DNA from: Selaginella tamariscina
Taxonomy: Eukaryota; Streptophyta; Lycopodiopsida; Selaginellales; Selaginellaceae
NCBI GenBank assembly: GCA_003024785.1
Contig: PUQB01000042.1
Coordinates: forward strand, 65,552-129,551
Length of the DNA stretch: 64,000 nt
Direction of reading: 5' to 3'
A program made the position numbers and the translations under genes. Below the pieces are notes generated by a model. It ran no database searches and had not been told where the DNA came from. It saw only the letters and a list, made by a program, of their open reading frames with translations. This document shows positions 59,600-64,000 of the stretch, piece by piece. The first letter of the stretch is position 1. Each line of letters begins with the position of its first letter.

Positions 59600-62500
59600 T
59601 ACACTTTAAAATGTATATATTATAATTTCTGGATATCACACCAGACGTAAATCATATCCATCAGACAACAAGCATACGGAATAAGACAAAGTTGTTGGGT
59701 ATATAGGGCACAATGTGAAATTGCAACCAGCTGTTTGACACAATCTAGATATAGATGGTGCCTTAGATTATTTAGATAAATACTATTTTATTTATTTAAT
59801 ATATAATAATAATAAGCTGAGCAAGGTTCGAGGCTGGCCATGTGATTGACATAACGTGCATTTGTCTTCTGTATATATATAATGGCTATTCACAAGATAT
59901 TTCACCATCACAGTTAGACCGTGGATATATCTCTTTCACCAATTCTTTTGTATGCTTCACACACACAGACCACATGTAAATTCAAACGTTCCATGAAATA
60001 TGTCAATGTTTGCAGTAGTAGAAAATACACTAAGTTGATCTGTTTAACAGAGATTGTCTAGTGGTAATTTAAAATATTATACTTTCAACATCTATCTATC
60101 TATCTATCTATATCTATTTTTCTCTCTCTATATATATTATTATAGGTGCTGTCCTCACCTTACGTAATTTTGTGAGGTTAAACCTTTATCTTAATTGTTA
60201 ACAGTTAAAGCTAAGAGATTCGTATCAAATCCCTTACCTTAAAAAATTTAAAATCATTTTTTAAATGACCTCTCTAGGTCACTTAAAATTTGTATTAAGG
60301 CTATTCTTATTAATTCCACATGAGCAGCCCATCTGTTCAGCCCGGCTTGAGCATGCTTGGATTACGTGGTGGTGGCGAGCATAATATGTTATAATAATGT
60401 GTGTATATATATATATATATAGTCACACACACTTATTGCCAATTTTGTTGGTAAATTAATTTTTATTATATTATCAAATAAATATATAATCTGTATGTAT
60501 ATATCAAACTGATATGCTCATATGTGTGTGTGTGTGTATAAATGCATGTGTATGAGTGCATGTATGATATATATTTATTGTATCTGCTGTGTATATATGT
60601 GTAATATTGTGTGATCTCTTTCTAGTATGTTATGTATACAATATTATATCTATAAATACACAACATTCATGCCATGTTTTAAGTTTGAATTTCAAATATA
60701 TAAAGGAAATATACGTGATCCCGAGTGATCGTAATTTCTTTAGCATTCTACGTAAGGAAAATTAGTGTGAATGATTTGCTCTTACTTTAAATTCGAACGA
60801 TTGGTTCTTATTTTAAATTTGAGACGAATGCAGTTATAGGGAAAGGAGTATAAACGCGCATATATATATATAGCAGAGAGAGAGAGAGACACACACACAC
60901 ACACATATCATGTGTATAAAAGAAAACACTTGAAAATTACGTACAAAAAATTCACATATAAATGTAAATATGTACATGACAATGTCATTATGTCAATTTA
61001 GTACTATTATAAGAGAATTTATTTGGGTTATTTAGACTTTTATTTCATGTTTATTTAGTTTATATCCAGTCTTATTTATTTTGTAAAGTTAACCACGTTT
61101 TTGTTAGAGTTATTCTTCTTACTAATTTAGTAACAAATCTACCACCCGTGACTACCTTATTAATATTGGTTCACTCCATTAGTATTAGTACTTATTATTA
61201 TTTTATTTTAATAATTGTGGGAGTGTTTTTGACAAAAGAGAACCGAAACCACTATGATGTCCATATTAAAATATATCTTAAAATATTTTAAAATATTCTA
61301 TTATAAAATGGTCCAAATCAGATCTCATAACAAATGGTCTAGATTGTGCCATGTGTCGTGTTATGCTTTAAGATTTCTAAAAAGGTTAGAGTATATATTA
61401 AAATATTCTAGACCAAGGACTCTGTAAGGAAATCCAAAATTAAATTTTAAACATTTGGATTTCGGTTTTATATTTGGTTAATTCTTTTTCCTTTATTCTT
61501 TAATAAAATTCATATTCTATTTGTAGTCACGACCTTTACAATCTGAATTGAAATTCCAAGAACGAGTTTAAATTTTATAATGCCAAAATAATATTTATCA
61601 AAATTTTAATTTGTAAGGTTAACATATGGCGCGAATAACCCTAGGGTCACCCTAATAAAAGACTTAAAAGGGCGTATTAAAAAACCTAAAGGATTTAACT
61701 TTGGCAAACTTAGAATTTTTGTTTAAGAGACTTACACACGTTCATGATTCTTTTGTGAACGTATGTATTTCGAAAAAGAGAAGTGAAAACATCATTCATT
61801 ACCTTATCAGAATCACCCTCTTACGGTCAATTAAGAGAACATGACCCATTACACCTCTCACAAGGTTGGATATATAATAAGTATAACTAAATAAAAATTT
61901 AAACTGTATTTTCCTTAAAGTAGTACTGAGTTAAGTGAGTTAAGTATGAATTAGCTTTGTAGTAATAAGTTACCACTATTCGTCTAACAATAAATGGAGT
62001 GGCTTACTTTGAATAATTATAGCTTCTAACTTGAACTAAATATAGCATTAGCTTAGCTAAGAGTAGCTAAATGAAACTCTTGAGGATAGCTGAATTTGTA
62101 TGGAAGCATGGATGGTAGGTAATGGGCACCTAATTAGCATGGATATTAGTGAATCTCAAAAAAGTGGACCATACGGGGTGAATGGTTATATGCAAAGACA
62201 CAAATTCGAACAAAAGCATAATAAATGTTACACATTGTGTTTATAATATTAAAGCTTTTGCCTGATGTCATATGTGCAACTCACCGATGCCAATCCTGAA
62301 ATCTCTTATTATGGTTAATAGAACTCTATTTACCTAGAATTTACATTCACAATAACTAAAAATAATGTTCACTTCTAAATTAGGATGCATGTCCTTGGTT
62401 GGCAACTAAGTGTTCAACAAGATGATTAGGAAGGGCGACAGGCAAAGTTGAGACCACTTATGGGCAAGTAGCATAGGGACAACACCAAAAAATGTATGAA

Positions 62501-64000
62501 TAGCCTAAAACCACTTTTAAATTAAGTTGGGAATAGAATCCTCATTAATCTTGTTTAATTAATATTTTTATAAAATTATTAATTAAACACAATAAATGAG
62601 ATCTAAATAGATTTAAAAAGGGTAAACATACTAGCCAAGAAAAGTTTTTTGAATATTCTTTTTATTTGATTTTAATCTCTTAATTAATATTTATTGTACA
62701 ATTTTTCACCAAAAATCTTGTTAATTTATAGGCATAGTTTATGAAAAAGATTAACTAGCTTGACATTTTATTTTATTTTTAATTAAGTATTTTACACTCT
62801 TATCTCACTTATAACCCTGAGGTTGCCAATATGCATTTGGCAAATATGTGAGGTGGGTGTTCTATGTAGAATTCGTGCAAATCTTCTTTATAGAGGTAGA
62901 AGTCAAAGTAACTTATCAGGGAATATTGTTGATTAAAAGATATGAAAGTCAAATAAGATAAGTTGATGATAAGTGACTTATGATAAGGAAGTTTCTTGTG
63001 ACTTTGATATTTCACTTGTAAGACTGTTGAAACAAATGTAGAGGACAATGCATTCCTTGCTTTAATATTTACCAATTGGTTAGGCAACGATTGTCTCCTC
63101 ATTCAACTTTCATTGTAATATGTGGAACTTGTAAACTCTCATCCATATACTTTGAATGTCAACATGTCAATCTACATACTTAGTTGAACCTAGGCTTGGA
63201 TTTCTCTTCTTTTGCTAGGTGAGGGTTCAAAATACCATTCAAGTGAATGTATTGCTCTTTGCATTCTAATTTTTTATTGAAAGTACCAATATTGTTAACC
63301 TATGTTTTTTTTTGCTTTAGCTTGTTTTGAAATTACCGATGCTAGTGGTTTAATGGGCACTAGCTTTTCACTTGCATTGATCCCGCTTCATTTGAAATGG
63401 TTCAACCTAAAGTAAACTACAGAATGTAAATAAATTTGTAAATTAATTAAATCACAAAGATGTAAAATAATATATAGATGTATAAATACATTATAATGTA
63501 TTTGTTATTGTATATAATGTACCTTCATGATTTTTGATCTCATGCCTTCTTAAAGGCTTGAGTTTAAGGATTTAATTGCTTCTTTTCTATTTAAGTATGA
63601 CTTTGTTGATAAATAAATTGCATTACTTATTTTGTGGTCTTTAATTCCACACACACAATATTACTACATTAAAGAATCGTAAAACATAATATTCCATTTG
63701 AATTATTAGGACATGTATATAATATAATATTTTTATATTCTAGTTTGCAATTTAGACAATGAGAGAAGATGGATCGTTTATGCATGAACATGAACTTATA
63801 AGCACCCTCAAACATAAATAAGCATAAAACAAAATACTTAAAATTACTAATATTAAAATATACTTAATTAAACGATTAATAAAATTTAAAAAGATTAGAA
63901 AACCCAAATAAGTATATTTAAAAAAGAATATTCCTTAAATATTTATTAATAATCCTTGGATGATCTTGAATATTCCTTTTATTTGATTTATATCTCTTAA
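59600..64000. other. AT-rich spacer to the end of the window
   Basis: Microsatellites lie at 60088-60112 (CTAT), 60400-60420 (TA), 60522-60540 (GT) and 60875-60905 (GA then CA). Around 61620-61870 and 62380-63400 the composition is more complex and a 97-codon minus-strand frame (62809-63102) exists, but I see no motif of any element or gene in it. It may be the edge of an old repeat. Confidence 0.5.

Noticed and set aside
62809..63102. A 97-codon minus-strand frame as a gene
   Set aside because: No motif, no splice borders, and composition like the surrounding AT-rich DNA; possibly the edge of an old repeat.

Overview
The window is nuclear DNA from a land plant. Supporting evidence is a plant-type alkaline/neutral invertase, a CYP86-clan P450, a plastid-type class I phospholipase A1, an intron-rich SF3A1 gene, a plant chromovirus, and a short TTTAGGG-type telomere motif. 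The spacers are strongly AT-rich and full of CA/TA microsatellites. I cannot name the species; the gene sequences would fit a seed-free plant, but that is only an impression.

Layout. 1-1340: 5' half of an alkaline/neutral invertase, minus strand, cut by the window edge. 1.9-4.3 kb: tRNA-Asn gene and relic, tandem repeats, and a row of tRNA-Val-like and tRNA-Gly-like units. 4.3-11.8 kb: AT-rich, no gene seen. 11.9-13.2 kb: a possible small spliced minus-strand gene I do not recognise. 13.2-28.3 kb: a repeat mosaic with a dispersed AT-rich repeat (three copies, two in a fold-back), a 1.65 kb direct repeat pair, exon-like fragments, and three damaged copies of a secreted cysteine-rich peptide gene. 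28.8-39.5 kb: a decayed Ty3/gypsy element split by a younger chromovirus (31.2-37.6 kb, near-identical LTRs, long pol frame with chromodomain). 39.7-41.2 kb: a CYP86-clan P450. 41.3-41.9 kb: a Cys-rich exon-like fragment and a broken HIT zinc-finger gene that ends where the next peptide-gene block begins. 42.8-43.1 kb: the only intact copy of the peptide gene (84 aa, predicted signal peptide, ten cysteines). 44.8-48.9 kb: SF3A1, 13 exons, minus strand. 49-53.7 kb: AT-rich spacer. 53.8-56.9 kb: a second group of tRNA-Asn genes and relics. 57.8-59.6 kb: a plastid-type phospholipase A1. The remainder is AT-rich.

Nothing shows that the genes act together; they look like unrelated single genes separated by repeats. 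Conserved genes carry intact splice sites and catalytic motifs but repeated one- or two-base frame breaks, often in short runs, and the two LTRs also differ mainly by indels. I infer that many breaks are uncorrected long-read indels rather than true gene death. This affects every pseudogene call here, including those in the peptide family. The peptide family is the most novel-looking item.
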